A DNA stretch of 64,000 nt from Aspidiotus rigidus (lineage: Eukaryota; Arthropoda; Insecta; Hemiptera; Diaspididae): the NCBI GenBank assembly GCA_035079385.1, contig JAVHKY010000012.1, forward strand, positions 4,508,501-4,572,500. The letters run 5' to 3'. The notes beneath the pieces were generated by a model. The model worked only from the letters and a program-made list of their open reading frames with translations. It was not told where the DNA came from and made no database searches. The translations under genes were made by a program, and so were the position numbers. Below are positions 13,217-25,041 of the stretch, piece after piece. Every line of letters begins with the position of its first letter. Position 1 is the first letter of the stretch.

Positions 13217-15697
13217 CTGTACGTCGTCGTTTGATGTTTTTGGTCATAATTTGGAGAACCGAATTAATTCTATTAAGAATGCTGATGAGGCGTATTTACG
13301 GTTTCTCTTCGTGAAGTTTCGGAACCAACGGTTGTCGTTTTCGTCCCATATTTGGTTTCTCAATAAGTGTTTAAAATTGCATTTGAAACCCAAATTTATC
13401 AAATTCCGGCTGTTCTCCGATTGTGTTCAGACCACCAAGAAACTGGAGAAATTTTTGATTGAAAAGTGGATCCGCACCGAGTTGCGGAGGTGGCACGGGA
13501 AGTTGAATATCACCACAAGGTTGAACTTGTTGGTCCATTCGAGACTATCCGATGTATTCTCGCCAGGTGAGTTGGATCTCTTTATTAAGTCGGTTAACCT
13601 CAAATGCCGGTCGTTTCAGGCTAAATTGAGACGTAAGAAAAATAAAAAGCTTAGCTCCCTCCAAAAATCGAATGCCTCCGCTGTCCAGGAAGTGAGTACT
13701 GATGTCAGCGTTATCCAAAAATTTTTACCGCGGATTATAAATTGTAGTAATGTTGAGTTTGAGAGTGATGAGTTGAATCTCTTGGAAAAGAGCTTAAAAT
13801 TCGGGTTACCCCCTCTTAATAATGCTGACACATTGGCCAATGTCGTTGCGGACCTCGAAATAAAAATCGAGCCCGGGGTCAATACTCAGAAAGCTTGTGC
13901 TGCTCTTGTTCGTCATACCCCCCCTCCCTCGGATAAATGATCTTGCTTTGGAGGTGATTAAGAGGATTAAAAGGAAGGTCAGGGAGGAGGGCTTAACCAT
14001 TACTAAGGCTGATAAAGGGAATGCCATTGTAGTTATGGAGAAGTCCTCCTATGTCTCCAAAGTCTATGACGTTCTTGACCAGTGTGGTGCCAGGGTAAAT
14101 GTGGATTTTAACTTTCCAAATCACTTTTAAGAAGTTGGACGTGTTATAAACAATAGCGAATTTATTATCAAAACCCCTTCGCTTAAAAGATTTCTCCTTG
14201 AGCCCTACCCTGTGCCGCCCTTATTGTACGGGCTGCCTAAGGTTCTTAAGAAGGACACTCCAATGCGGCCGGTCGTTTCCTTTGTGTCTTACCCCACGTA
14301 CTTCTTGGCAAAATTTTTGGACCGTTGGTTTAAATCTAGAGTAGAATTTGAGTCATCCTACTCTGTGAAGAATTCGGTCTCTCTGGCTGATAAGCTCAAA
14401 GATGACATTCTTCCGCCTGATTCTAACCTAAGCTCTTTTGACGTAGTCGGCTTATTTCCGAGTATCCCTAGGACTACTGCCATGCAGCATATGGGAGACC
14501 TCTTGGTCCAATCCAATATCTGTCACGAAGAACTGGCAGAATTTTTCAATTTACTCAATATTTGTTGGTCTCCCAATTTTTGCAAATTTGAAGGGAAATT
14601 TTTCGAATTTCCAGAGGAGATAGGTATCCCTATTGGCTCTCCTCTGGGTTCCCTCATTTCGGAGGTTTTCTTGTCTAAATTTGAGCTCGATCTTTATTCC
14701 TCTGGCCAGGAGCTTTTGAGTCATATACATTATTGGCACAGGTATGTTGATGATGTGTTGTGCATGTGGACCGGTCACCGAGATCTACTTTTGGAGTTTC
14801 TTAGGTACCTCAACAGTTTGTATCCTTCCATCAAATTCACATTGGAAGAAGGCGGTTTATCTATAAATGTTTTGGACTTTACTATCTCCAATAGAGAAGG
14901 TGCCCATGAATTCGCCGTATATAGAAAAGATACTTTGACCGATATTACTGTCCACGGCAGATCTTTCTGCCCTGTTGCCCACAAAATTGCCGGTTTTAAT
15001 AGTTATATCCTGCACCGGTTGACTAGTATTCCATTGGGTCACCTCGCTCTTCAACAGGAGCTTTTGACTATAAAGCACTTGGCCAGAGTGAATGAGGTCA
15101 GCTTAGATATTGACTTGATGGTCCATAGAAAATTGACTCGGAAAAGCCTTGATTCCACTACCTACCTCCCCCGCAATCCGGTGTCTGACAGTAGAAAACG
15201 TTGGGTCAGGCTTCCCTTTTTAGGAAAATTCTCTTCCCAGTTAGGTCGTGTCCTCTGCCCATTTGGGTTTCGCCCAGTGTATTCCAATCTTAACACTGTA
15301 AAAAGTCTGTTCACTGGTCGAAAGAAGTGGGGTTTACAAAATGGAGTGTAATGACTGTAATGGAATCTACATAGGTGAGACTGCACGTCAGCTCAAAATT
15401 AGAATAGATGAGCATAGGAAGGCGTGGGAAAAGAAGAAATTGGGTGATTCGGCATTTGCGGACCATCTTATCACCACTGGTCATAGTTTCAAAAAGGGAT
15501 CCGAGTCCCTCCTCCATAGAGAGTCCTCGGTTTTCAAGCGTACCGCGTTAGAACATATTGAAATTATTCGCCATCTGAATAACGACAACCTAAATGTGCT
15601 CAACAGGCAACAGGTATGGTACATACCTGATGAGGGGTTGATTGAACTACTTTATGAGTATGATTCACATTGTGATGACGCGCTAGTTCAGTCATGA
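13217..15697 (+). pseudogene. PLE-3 reverse transcriptase / GIY-YIG endonuclease ORF, nearly full length but broken
   Basis: The plus-strand copy retains the N-terminal region missing from PLE-1, PLE-2 and PLE-4 (NRINSIKNADEAYLRF through the basic stretch RRKKNKK). It continues with VVADLEIKI, KADKGNAIVV, SFDVVGLFPSIP, the catalytic YVDDVL box and a C-terminal GIY-YIG nuclease. Lesions I can see: one extra C in the C-run near 13920, a TAA near 14127 where PLE-2 reads TTGAAA, and a deletion of about 24 bp near 15311 that shifts the nuclease domain into another frame (15341-15697). VLNR is followed by a small insertion instead of the stop seen in PLE-2. Confidence 0.9.
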
Positions 15698-15871
15698 TTT
15701 CCTCGGCAGTGTTTGTTGCCGGCCGGTGTTGGTTCAGTTGCTTTCATGTCACCCGTTGACAATGGTTCTTTAATCGAAAGCGCTTCGGTGTATTTTGTAT
15801 TTCTGTGGCTTTAATTAAATTACACCGTCTGTTTTACTCCTTTGAGTACGTCGTCGTTTGATTTCATTTCT

Positions 15872-17290
15872 GTTTTCAAGACATTATTATCTTACCACTA
15901 TTTTCTTCAAATCCAAACGAAGAAAAAAGTTTCTTGAACTCCGTCATCTACCGGTACTTAATTATTAGGGCTGTAAAGTAATTGTTCAAGGATCGTCTCA
16001 CTCTTGTAGGTTTTTTTTCTGGAAAAAAAGAGTGAGACAAGAGGGGGAGGAGTAAGTCACGGAGATCCCTTAGGTTCGTTAGTTCCACTGTCGACTTCTT
16101 GACCTACGGTTAAGAAGCAGGCAGTGATTGAGAACCCCGTCTGAGCGGCTATTCATGCGGTATTTGCCAATTTCAAGGGACCAAAGTCCTTGGATGGAGG
16201 CTGTCACTCCAAAACAGAGCCACCAGTAAACTGCAGATTGTACCTCACCCTACTCAGGTTCCCAAACTTGAACAGCAAGGCTCACAACATACGCCATATT
16301 GTACAGATTCAAAGTGGACTTCCGAATTGATCGACTCTCACCACCGCAGCCCATACCAAACAAGGTCTATAAAACTTTTCCGCCCAGTTTCAGGGAACGT
16401 GGCGACACCTACCAACAATAGTAATTTCTCCCCTCTAACAATCTTACACTGAATCAAAGGACGGTCTGTTATGGAAGCATTCGTCTGGTGGTCGGTAATC
16501 CCACAATACATTTCATCCAAAGTAAAATAGAGCACTACCCAGTTTTTAGTGCTTTCCAAGAATGGTTCTTCTGACAGGATTATCATCCGTTGTCAAATTA
16601 ATAGCTGCTACTTTAAAATGTCTATGATGACAGCAGAGGGAACGTTCGCCCTTCTCTGAGAATTCAAACTATCCGCACAAACAGATTTCCACTACATTTG
16701 CACATTTTGTGTATGGTTTCACAGCATTCATCTACCTGCAGAGTGCACAAAAAGATCCTGGCCTTTTACAAAGCTGGGACCTATGGGTTGGTGGCTTCAT
16801 AATTAGACATGACTTATGGTGTGGTTTCCCGAAAGTCAGGTTGGTAAAAACGTTTTTTGGAAAGTTGGTTTCCCATCTTATCTCACATACGTTTGTACAA
16901 TAAAGAAACACCAAACAAAACCCCTTCCAGACCATAAGAACTCATCCACAGAACTTACAAAGACTTATACCGGTCACTTCCTCAACTTGAACTCAGTTCC
17001 ATTCCCTGATACCGCGTGACAAAATTTCGGTGTCGAGCTTCAAAATATAATTTCACTTGTTGATTCCAAATTGCATCTCAAATTCAGTTACGTCTCCCTA
17101 GCTTCCTTCTAGTTTCACACAGGATGAGTCGAAGAAAACAAAATATATGTTTTACTGCAATTTTAAGACCTTCGGCTCTAATTGACGAGAAATTTACCAG
17201 CGTATGCCTACATGGTACGAAGTTTGGAGGACATTGATACCTTACAGATATCCTTCAACCATACCTAAACGTAAAAAAGTAATTACTCAC
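15872..17290. other. Cadherin intron 3, right part, no feature recognised
   Basis: Intronic DNA between PLE-3 and exon 2. Several short open frames exist (for example minus strand 16338-16586), but none has a recognisable domain. The stretch 16060-16960 is less AT-rich than its surroundings and may be an old unrecognised transposon. Confidence 0.35.
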
Positions 17291-17544
17291 TATCTGCAAA
17301 GATACAGAGAATATCTGACAGGCGGGTGACTGCACGCAGAATAAGTTCACCATAGAATTAACTCCGGAGTCACGATCAGAAATGGTGATATTCGTGTACA
17401 CGGTGGTTCCCACTTTACTGATTTCGGATACGCTGAGAGAATATTGCGAGCTGGTAAATATCGGAGGATTATCGTTGACGTCGATAATCGGAATTTCACG
17501 TCTTATGGATACGGTATTCGCCTCAGCGTCGTTTTTCGGTTCAT
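17291..17544 (-). CDS. Cadherin gene, coding exon 2 (end of first repeat, start of second)
   Basis: Minus-strand exon between acceptor CTCGACAG and donor GTGAGT. With the single G contributed by exon 1 it makes 85 codons and ends in phase 0. It reads EPKNDAEANTVSIRREIP, then the canonical calcium linker DVNDNPPIF that closes cadherin repeat 1. Repeat 2 begins TSSQYSLSVSEISKVGTTVY and includes SDRDSGVNSMVNLFC and ACQIFSVSLQI. The two cysteines in repeat 2 may form a disulphide. No frame defect is seen. Confidence 0.92.
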
Positions 17545-17676
17545 CTGTCGAGGAAGTTACAAAACGTGGTAATACAAATATTGCGCATTACTTCTATTTA
17601 CCTTTCGAAAACTTAAGAACAAAACAAATGACGCATAATAATAATAAGTATTATACAAGCGCATAGGTGCACATAC

Positions 17677-18025
17677 CCGTTATGCTAATAATGACTTCGA
17701 CGCTGTTATTCAGTTCTCTATCCAATTCTCTAATTAACGTAACGTCACCGCTGAATTTATTTACAGAAAAATACTCGCCGCTGATGCTGAAGTACACGGA
17801 GCCGCCTTCGGGGTCGGTGCCGCGTAATTTGTAAATCGTCGACCCGACATCTACGTTTTCCGGTATCGAAAAGTGTGCCATATCGCCGCCCACGGAAAAT
17901 CGTGGTGGTCGATTCGCCTTGGCGTCGATCTTGGCGAACGCACATGATAAGAGTGCGCTGATCACCAAGCATAGTTGTTCAATTTTCATAATTTGTCCGA
18001 TACTGAATATTCAGGACATTATCAT
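17677..18025 (-). CDS. Cadherin gene, first coding exon (signal peptide and first cadherin repeat)
   Basis: The ATG lies at 17989 on the minus strand. The first 19 residues, MKIEQLCLVISALLSCAFA, form a typical signal peptide, so the product enters the secretory pathway. The first repeat follows: ANRPPRFSVGG, FSIPENVDVGSTIYKL, then GTDPEGG and LDRELN calcium-binding motifs, ending EVIISIT. The exon ends at 17677 before donor GTATGT, leaving one base that joins exon 2. Upstream, TGTTTCAG at 18026-18033 is a good acceptor, so the exon probably starts at 18025 with a 36-nt leader holding a tiny uORF (ATG ATA ATG TCC TGA). The pattern resembles the insect Cad74A/Cad86C/Cad87A type of large cadherins, but I cannot choose among them. 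Confidence 0.9.
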
Positions 18026-18033
18026 CTGAAACA

Positions 18034-19490
18034 TAAACGACGATCATGTAGCATCACTTAAGGGGAACTTTTGTGGACCGTGAAAAGAGGAACCGAGTGA
18101 TTGATCTTGAGCTGATGTAGAGGAATAGAATTGGAAATGAATACGTGCATATCATTATTACTCATCAATCTTTCTAGAGGATACAATTACACAACGAGTT
18201 GACCTACTGATGTTGATTTTTTTCAATCGTATCGATTCCGTCTGCATTTAGCGAGTGCCTATACTTGGTTTTTACGAGCTCCGTTAGACGGACAATGGGA
18301 GCGTATGACCCCGCGCGTGTAAGAAATAAAAAGATTTGTATCGTACTCTCGCAATGCTGTGTACGGTAATAAAAAGAAGAAAAAAAAAACGTCGGTTGTA
18401 TTCCACTACTACCCTAGCAAGACTCTTTAGACACATCATTAACACGGAACCGTTTTCACATGACAAGACAAGCTCTAAATTCTCCTACAGTGAAGAGAAC
18501 GCAATGCGTAGGCACACGGTATTGTTATTTCCCTGTTATATCTTATTGCACGAATGATTGAGTAGAACACTGAACAAGTAATGCATTTTAAATTTTTTCT
18601 GGTAACAGCGACAAACTTAGACGAACTAATTCACACGTGGAAGTCAATTGACGCACATGCCTCCAATCAAGTTCAACGATTTTTAGCTAATAACCACAAA
18701 TCGCCGGCCTGAGATCATTAATAGAAATCGTCTCGCACTTCTGTATGAAAAACTTGGCCTCCATATATTCTACCGAACTATCTGTCATCTATTCCTACCT
18801 TTCTACCATCTCTCTTCTGCCTCCACTTGGTAAATTTATCCTCCTTTCCGACTCTTTTTCCTTTCTCCAAACCATACAAGACCTCTATACTTTTCAACCA
18901 CATCATTGAGGGCATCCTCATCCTCCTACACACCTGTACATCCACTTTATCTTCAGTTGCCTTCATGGCCGGCGAAAATTGGGTAGCAAGCTCGCTTTGT
19001 CGTGTCTACGACCCAGTTTCCCCCACCCCTATCTTTCTCCCCTCCCTCCGCTTCCAAAACTCACTACTCCTTTCATTAAAATCCCATCTAGACTACCGTG
19101 TCAATTTAATCTCCTCACCATCTACTCATCCACCTCTCTCTGAGCATCCTCGACGCCTCATTCTCGCCTCGACCTGGCCGACTTATTACCCAATTGATTT
19201 TTAATTATAATTACAGATTTACTCTTTCCTTTAAAAAATAATATGGGCTATCGCCTTTTGTGGGGCGAACGAGCAGTTCACCACGCAGGTACTAAAATTG
19301 TTTTTGAAAAAGTTTCAAAGTCATTATTTGGGGGAGGGGGTACTCGCAGATTCCTCAATCACCACCCAGGTATAATATTTTTCTCCAAAAATTTTCTTCC
19401 TTCTTCTTCTTCTTCTTCTTCCTCCTTCTTGTCAGAAAAGACAGAGGTGGTACTCGCAGATTTCTCAATCACCGCCCAAGTACAAAAAAA
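18034..19490. other. Upstream of the first cadherin coding exon, no gene recognised
   Basis: Probably a 5' UTR intron or upstream flank of the cadherin gene. There is a short TTC/TCT microsatellite near 19398-19422. Phrases near 19338-19365 and 19447-19482 (GGTACTCGCAGATTTCTCAA-like) match the tandem motif inside the adjacent TE-X repeat, so TE-X-related sequence extends left of its common boundary. Confidence 0.4.
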
Positions 19491-20183
19491 ATTTCTGGCA
19501 TAGCCAAATAAATGAAAATCATGTTCCATGTCTTTTATATTTTATCAGTCATCTTGAAATATTTCATTCTAGGCTTCTACTAGGTCAAGTGTTCGTCAGA
19601 TATTATTCGTTTACCCCTTTACCTATCTTGGCGTCGTCTAAGTCTTCTATGAGAAATATGAGGTAGCGCGAACTCGCTGTTGTATTGGAATGGTATGAGA
19701 AAATTCAAGTCTAGGGGACTTGGAAAAATTTCGACTATCCAGCCATATATGATAGGAAGAGGGACTTAGAAAATTTTCTAATTATTAATTATATTAATTA
19801 TTTAATTATTTATTTATTTAATCATTTAATTATTTAATTATTTAATTATTAAATTATTAAATTATTTAATATTATTTATTTATTTATTTATTATTAATTC
19901 TTCTACTAGGTCAAGTGTTCATGAGATATTATTCGTTTACCCCTTTACCTATCTTGGCGTCGTCTAAGTCTTGTTCTATGAGAAATATGAGGTATAGCGC
20001 GAACTCGCTCCGCTCGTTCGCCCCCTGTTTCGATGTTGTATTGGAATGGTATGAGACAATTCACGTCTAGGGGACTTGGAAAAATTTCGACTATCCAGCC
20101 ATATATGATAGGAAGAGGGACTTAGAAAATTTTCTAATTATTAATTATATTGATTATTTAATTATTTATTTATTTAATTATTT

Positions 20184-20220
<37 letters not shown>

Positions 20221-20833
20221 TTCATAATTATTAATTATCATTATTACGCGGGGTGTACTCCCGAATTTCTGAATCACCCACGGGGTAGAGATTTTCCAAT
20301 TATTAATTATATTAATTATTTAATTATTTATTTATTTAATTAATTATCTATTTATTTAAATATTTAATTATATTAATTATTTAATTAATTATTTATTTAT
20401 TTAATTATTTAATTATTTATTTATTTATTTATTTATTTATCAATTATTAATTATTATTATTACGCGGGGTGTACTCGCGAATTTCTGAATCACCCGCGGA
20501 GTAGAGATGTGCACGGACGCACGCTTGCACGGACGCACGGTAATTAATTATTTAATTATTTGATTATTTAATTATATAATTATTAATTAATTAATTAATA
20601 TAATTATTTATTATCATTACGCGGGGTGTACTCGCGAATTTCTGAATCACCCACGGGGTAGAGATTTTCTAATTATTAATTATATTAATTATTTAATATT
20701 ATTTATTTATTTAATTATTAATTAATTAATTAATTAATTAATTAATTAATATAATTATTTATTATCATTACGTGGGGTGTACTCGCGAGTTTCAAAATCG
20801 GGGTCCGGCGAGAGAAAAGACATGGAACATGTC
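19491..20833 (+). mobile_element. TE-X copy A: AT-rich dispersed repeat with inverted end motifs
   Basis: The left end (TTTCTGGCATAGCC, then CATGTTCCATGTCTTTT) and right end (AAAAGACATGGAACATG) are shared with copy B at 51871-57082, and the end motifs are inverse complements. Inside are a region TAGGCTTCTACTAGGTCAAG and following, then many TTTA/TTAA blocks punctuated by a repeated unit GTGTACTCGCGAATTTCTGA (near 20256, 20468, 20626 and 20780). No ORF is present. The class is uncertain: a MITE-like DNA element or satellite-like repeat fits. Copy A has the uninterrupted site TTTTATATTTTATC at 19533-19546 that Helitron-1 occupies in copy B. Confidence 0.75.
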
Positions 20834-21203
20834 AAAAATTAAACTCTGTCATAATAGTCTATAGGCCATAGCGAAAAGTGGTATAATTTTGCGGGACAAA
20901 ACGCCACTTGGAAGGTGGTTAGGTAGTCTCATTCTGGCCCCCAAAAACTATGATAGACATTTCAGAAGAGTAGCTATCCAACATGACGGCCATTTAAAGA
21001 TGGTGGATTCAGGCTTGACAAAATCTCCTATACGTCGGGTCTGGGTAAATCAATTTCAATAATTTGTTCTTTTTAAGTGAAAAATCCTAACGAGAACTAA
21101 CACTTTTATTCTTACATAATTTTGCCTAATACCCACTCTGAAGGCGCAAATTCATAATTTCTTTTATCTGAAGCTGCCGCTACTATATATTGTGGTTCAT
21201 AAC

Positions 21204-21717
21204 CAGAGCCCGGATTCCTCGACATTTTTCGAATCATTTTGCCAAGGGCGGAAAGCTTGAAAATCAGATGGAAGTTCATTTTAGGGGTAGTAGGGTCTGT
21301 AAAACAAATTTCATCTTGCCGAAAAGTGCCGAAAATGGAATAAATGCCGAGATCGGGGTTTAAAGCCGAATATGGCCGAAAATGACCATTTTGTTAAATA
21401 TCGTCTAAAATGGGTAAATTTTGGGCAAAATTTTCTTAATTTTGATTAAAATTCAGCAATTTTCGTGAAAATTGGGCAGTTTTTGTTGAAAATATTATTT
21501 TTAGTTCAATGTTGAAAAATTAAAAATTTTGATAGAAAAATTCCTAGGATTTTTTATTGATGAGTTTAATCCCCGAAAATCGTTTATTTTGGTCAAAACC
21601 ACGTAATTTTGGTCGTAAATTGAGTAATTCTGATCGTGAATTTGTAAGAATGATGTCGAAAATGCAACATTAAGTGCCGAAATTTTTCATTTCTACTACC
21701 GAAAAATCCGGCCTATG
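21204..21717. mobile_element. hAT-type MITE inside the left arm
   Basis: The ends are CAGAGCCCGGATTC and, in inverse, CATAGGCCGGATTTTTC, a hAT-like terminal pattern. The flanking 8-mers TTCATAAC (21196-21203) and CTCTTAAC (21718-21725) match at 6 of 8 positions. The right arm of the host element gives the empty site (in inverse, CATTCATAACTTTTGCGG, near 23255-23275) with none of the 514 bp present. The body contains repeated GCCGAAAA words and no ORF. Confidence 0.75.
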
Positions 21718-22511
21718 CTCTTAACTTTTGCAGAGTCCCACTAATGCATGAAATACCTATTTTAAAAGTTTTTTGTGAATAATTCAGCTTTCCATCAGTG
21801 CTTTTGATTTCAACATTGAATAACTTGGAGCAAGGTCAGATAAGATTGAAAAATTTGAAAGCACTACAAATGGCGGATTAATGTTTCACAGAAACCCTCA
21901 TATCTCAGATCAAAGTATGATAATTTCTTGTTTTCATGAAGGATCAGATCAAGAGCTATAATTCTGGCTCAAACATATCTTTACCTACTTCATAAATCCC
22001 TCATTTACAATATTTGGAATTGTCGCCACTATCTTGTTCATAGCTTTTTTGGAATATCCGTAGTTCTTATGAAATAGATAACTACATAATGTAAAAGTTT
22101 TTTGCAGAAGCCGAATTTTTTAGTAATAAAAACTAAGAAAAAGATGGATTCAAGCTTTCAGCCCCATTATTTCTGATTACATTGCTACTTCCAGAAACAA
22201 GCCACCTGCTATAAGTTGACCGGTCAGAGATAATACAGAATTGAATTCATTTAAAAAAGGCTAAACTCACTAATTTTGTATGGGTAATGGTACAAATTTT
22301 AGACACCACGGGCTCAGTGGACTGGTTTTAATATTTGTGCGCGGAATCACTTAAAAGTAATGCGTTTAACAAATTTTAAGAAATTCTTTGCTAACCTGAA
22401 TATATTATTGTAGTAGTGCTGGACCGAGCCTTGTTTGCTAAAGCGTGCGAAATTGTGTGGAATCATCAAGAGGTATGTACAGACCTATAATTTTGATAAT
22501 GGGAGTTTTCC

Positions 22512-22817
22512 ATGAAATTAGAGTTGTGTTGTCAATTATTGGAAAACTTTTCGGAGACGCTGGCCTCTAGAGACCTGGGGATTGAATCTGGATCAATAGA
22601 AGAGGGTTCAATCAATAACGTTCTAGAGGGACGACAATGGGTGCGACTGCATAAATTAATCTATGGAAGTTGTATGAGGACAATTCTGTCGAATTTTAAA
22701 GGATTGTTAGAAGAGAATCATTCTGATGTTTATCCTGAATTTGAATCATATTTATATCACTGGTGTCATTCAATTGAGTCTCTGATAGAAAATACTAATT
22801 CCGAGTCATATAATTAA
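22512..22817 (+). CDS. Unrecognised ORF in the centre of the long-TIR element
   Basis: A 101-residue open frame with the distinctive stretch RDLGIESGSIEEGSINNVLE followed by RQWVRLHKLIYGSCMRTIL and EENHSDVYPEFESYLYHW. Just upstream, in another frame, 22433-22485 encodes VLDRALFAKACEIVWNHQEV, so a longer protein is probably broken by a frameshift near 22490. From memory it resembles an uncharacterised ORF found in repetitive elements of other animals, but I cannot name a domain. Its position between the inverted arms makes it a candidate element-encoded protein. It ends with a clean TAA, and I see no catalytic triad. Confidence 0.4.
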   Translation: MKLELCCQLLENFSETLASRDLGIESGSIEEGSINNVLEGRQWVRLHKLIYGSCMRTILSNFKGLLEENHSDVYPEFESYLYHWCHSIESLIENTNSESYN

Positions 22818-23625
22818 TCGTTCGATATTAAAAACAAAAGTACCAATAAAAAGCTGAATTATTCACAAAAAAAAATGTATAAAAGGCATTTATTGAATTA
22901 CAGGCCCTCCACAAAAGTTGTGAGCCCCAATACATAGTAGTGGCAACTTGAAATATAAGAAAATAAAGAATTTGCGCCTTCAGAATAGAAATTAGGCAAA
23001 AATATGTAGGCACAAACTTTGTAGCTCTTATTAAGATCTTTCATTTGAAAAAAACAAAATCAAAATTGGTTCATCCAGACTTGAGATATGAGGGTTTTTG
23101 TGAAACATTAATCCGCCGTTTGTAGTGCTTTCAAATTTTTCAATCCTATGTAACTTTACTGCAAGTTATTCAATGTTGAAACCAAAAGCACCGATGGGAA
23201 GCTGAATTATTCACGAAAAACTTTTATAATAGGTAATTATTGCATAAGTGGGACTCCGCAAAAGTTATGAATGAGCTGCAATATACAGTAGCGGCAGCTT
23301 TGAATATGAAAAATGACGAATTCACGCCTTCAGAATAAGTACTAGGCAAAAATATGTATGAACAAAAGTTGTAGTTCTCATCGAGATCTTTCATTTTTTT
23401 AAAAAAAAGAACAAGATCGAAATTGGTTTATTTAGGTACAGGACATAGGAGATTTTGTGAAACCTGAATCCACTATCTTTAAATGACGGCCACGTTGAAT
23501 AGCTACTCTCCTGAAACATCTATCATCGTTTTTGGGGGTCAGAACGAGCCTATCTATGTATCTTCCAAGTGGCGCTTTGTCCCGCAAAATTATACCACTT
23601 TTCACTATCGCCTATGAACTATAAA

Positions 23626-24744
23626 AATAGCTTGTTTAGATTCTTTACTTCCTCGGTCAACATCGGTCTCGAAGATCAATTTTGATTTCTCCTGATCGAG
23701 TTGAGAAAAATGCGCGGATAAATTAACAAAAATTCAATGCGAGCTTGTCTCGAACTCGTTGATGAATTCAATTTATCGTTAAGTAACTGACTTGTTAAAT
23801 GTATTTAAATATTTTCGTGAACGCCCGTTCATAAAGTTTCTCTGTCCACGATTACGAAACGCTTACGTGTATGCACATCCTTTCTTGTGTTTCCGCATTG
23901 AGATAAAGGATTCCTTGTATTCTCGTGTCAATTTAATTTCCTAATGTTGAAAACTCTCTGAGGTACAGTTTTCAATAACCAGCCATTCTTCAAATGCGAA
24001 AAATTAGATTGCGACTCGAGAAGAGGATTTTCTGTACGAGCGAAATTTCCATCGCACCAAAACTGAAAGAACCTCGTAATACCTTTTTTGTTTTGGTAGA
24101 ACGGATTTAATTGAAATTTAGAAGTACGAGTAGTTGTTTGCAAATACTTCAAGCGGATTATGAGCACCAGACTGCATAATATTACGCTGCTATATAAATG
24201 AGACGAGTTTGTTTTTTCTTCTCGAATTGGGCTGCATAACACACCATCTTTTCTTATTTATTGTGTTCCTTCTTTTGAAGAAGAATGCAAGACATTCACA
24301 ATCGTGCAGCAACATAATATTCTATGCAAGCAGTTCAAGATTAGAACACCGGTTACGTGTCTTGTCGGTGTCGGTGTCGTCTTTCTCGGTATATACGGTA
24401 CGCACCCAAGGTAAATGTAGGTCAAAACTTAGTGCGACGACTTCCAAGCACCTGAACGGTAGGATTCTTGATGCATTATCATAATTTGCCCTTTTATAAT
24501 TCCGTCATCCTGGACTATAGGTGACAAGTTGAAAACTCTTACACGCGTCGCGTACGGCCGGTAAACTATAATGTACGCGCTAGTCACACGAGTAAAACAA
24601 TATAACTACCTAACGAAATCTGTGCTTGAGGATACGATTTGAAATTGTTTGTAAAAAGTCATTGACAAGTCAGGACGTGCTTTGAATATGCGAGACTGAA
24701 TTTCGGACTCGCACGCTCTGGACTTGTAGTCTGCAAGTCTTTAT
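23626..24744. other. No feature recognised
   Basis: AT-rich DNA between the long-TIR element and its solo arm. Short frames only. Confidence 0.4.
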
Positions 24745-25020
24745 AGATTGCCAATTAGTCCATGGGTCATAATAGAAAATAGTGGTTTTTGGTACCACGT
24801 GGGGGGACAAAGCGTCACTTCGGCATATTTTAGTAGGGGTGATACTTGACATAAAAAACGATGATAGACATCTGAGAAGAGCAGCTTTCCAAAATGGCGG
24901 ATCGGTCTTCTGGTAAAAGGCGAATAACTTATATTGTGTGGGTCAAATTTTCTACTTTTCTTTTTTTAAATAAAAGAAAATAAGGACCCGAATAATACAT
25001 CCAACTTTTTAAGCTCGCTA
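24745..25020. repeat. Solo, diverged arm of the long-TIR element family
   Basis: Reads AATAGTGGTTTTTGG, then GGGACAAAGCGTCACTT, GATGATAGACATCTGAGAAG and CCAAAATGGCGG, in the same order as the left arm at 20862-21060. No partner arm is seen to its right, so this is a fragment or solo arm. Confidence 0.6.
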
Positions 25021-25041
25021 CGTACAAAAATATAGAAAAAC

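Larger units (their letters stand above)
11073..15859. mobile_element. Composite insertion of two head-to-head Penelope elements (PLE-2 and PLE-3)
   Basis: The whole block is flanked by the same 12-bp word, GATTTCATTTCT, at 11061-11072 and 15860-15871. PLE-2 (minus strand, 11073-13216, 5'-truncated) meets PLE-3 (plus strand, 13217-15859, essentially full length) directly at about 13216/13217, so their 5' sides face each other and both 3' ends point outward. One duplication around the pair indicates a single integration or a single duplicated unit. The pair sits in cadherin intron 3. Confidence 0.88.
20862..23625. mobile_element. Element with long terminal inverted repeats and a central ORF
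   Basis: The ends are long inverted arms: AGCGAAAAGTGGTATAATTT at the left is matched in inverse at the right near 23585-23610, and homology continues inward for roughly 0.8-1 kb on each side (for example the block around CACTACAAATGGCGGATTAA at about 21864 and its inverse near 23110). The arms are built from a repeated unit of about 250 bp, seen twice in the right arm (about 22850-23090 and 23200-23460). A hAT-type MITE (21204-21717) interrupts the left arm. The centre holds the open frame at 22512-22817. The layout resembles foldback or long-TIR DNA transposons, but the superfamily is unknown. Confidence 0.75.

Noticed and set aside
14551..15517. Antisense frames of 68-75 codons opposite PLE-3 (and equivalents opposite the other PLE copies)
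   Set aside because: Shadows of the Penelope ORF; the same peptides recur opposite every copy.
11349..15859. A single long palindromic or hairpin transposon
   Set aside because: The two arms are separate Penelope copies of different length with coding domains in opposite orientations, so a retroelement pair explains the inversion.
16338..16586. 82-residue minus-strand frame in cadherin intron 3
   Set aside because: No recognisable domain or splice support, and the frame is not continued on either side.
17757..17972. 71-residue minus-strand frame overlapping cadherin exon 1
   Set aside because: Out-of-frame shadow of the cadherin coding exon.
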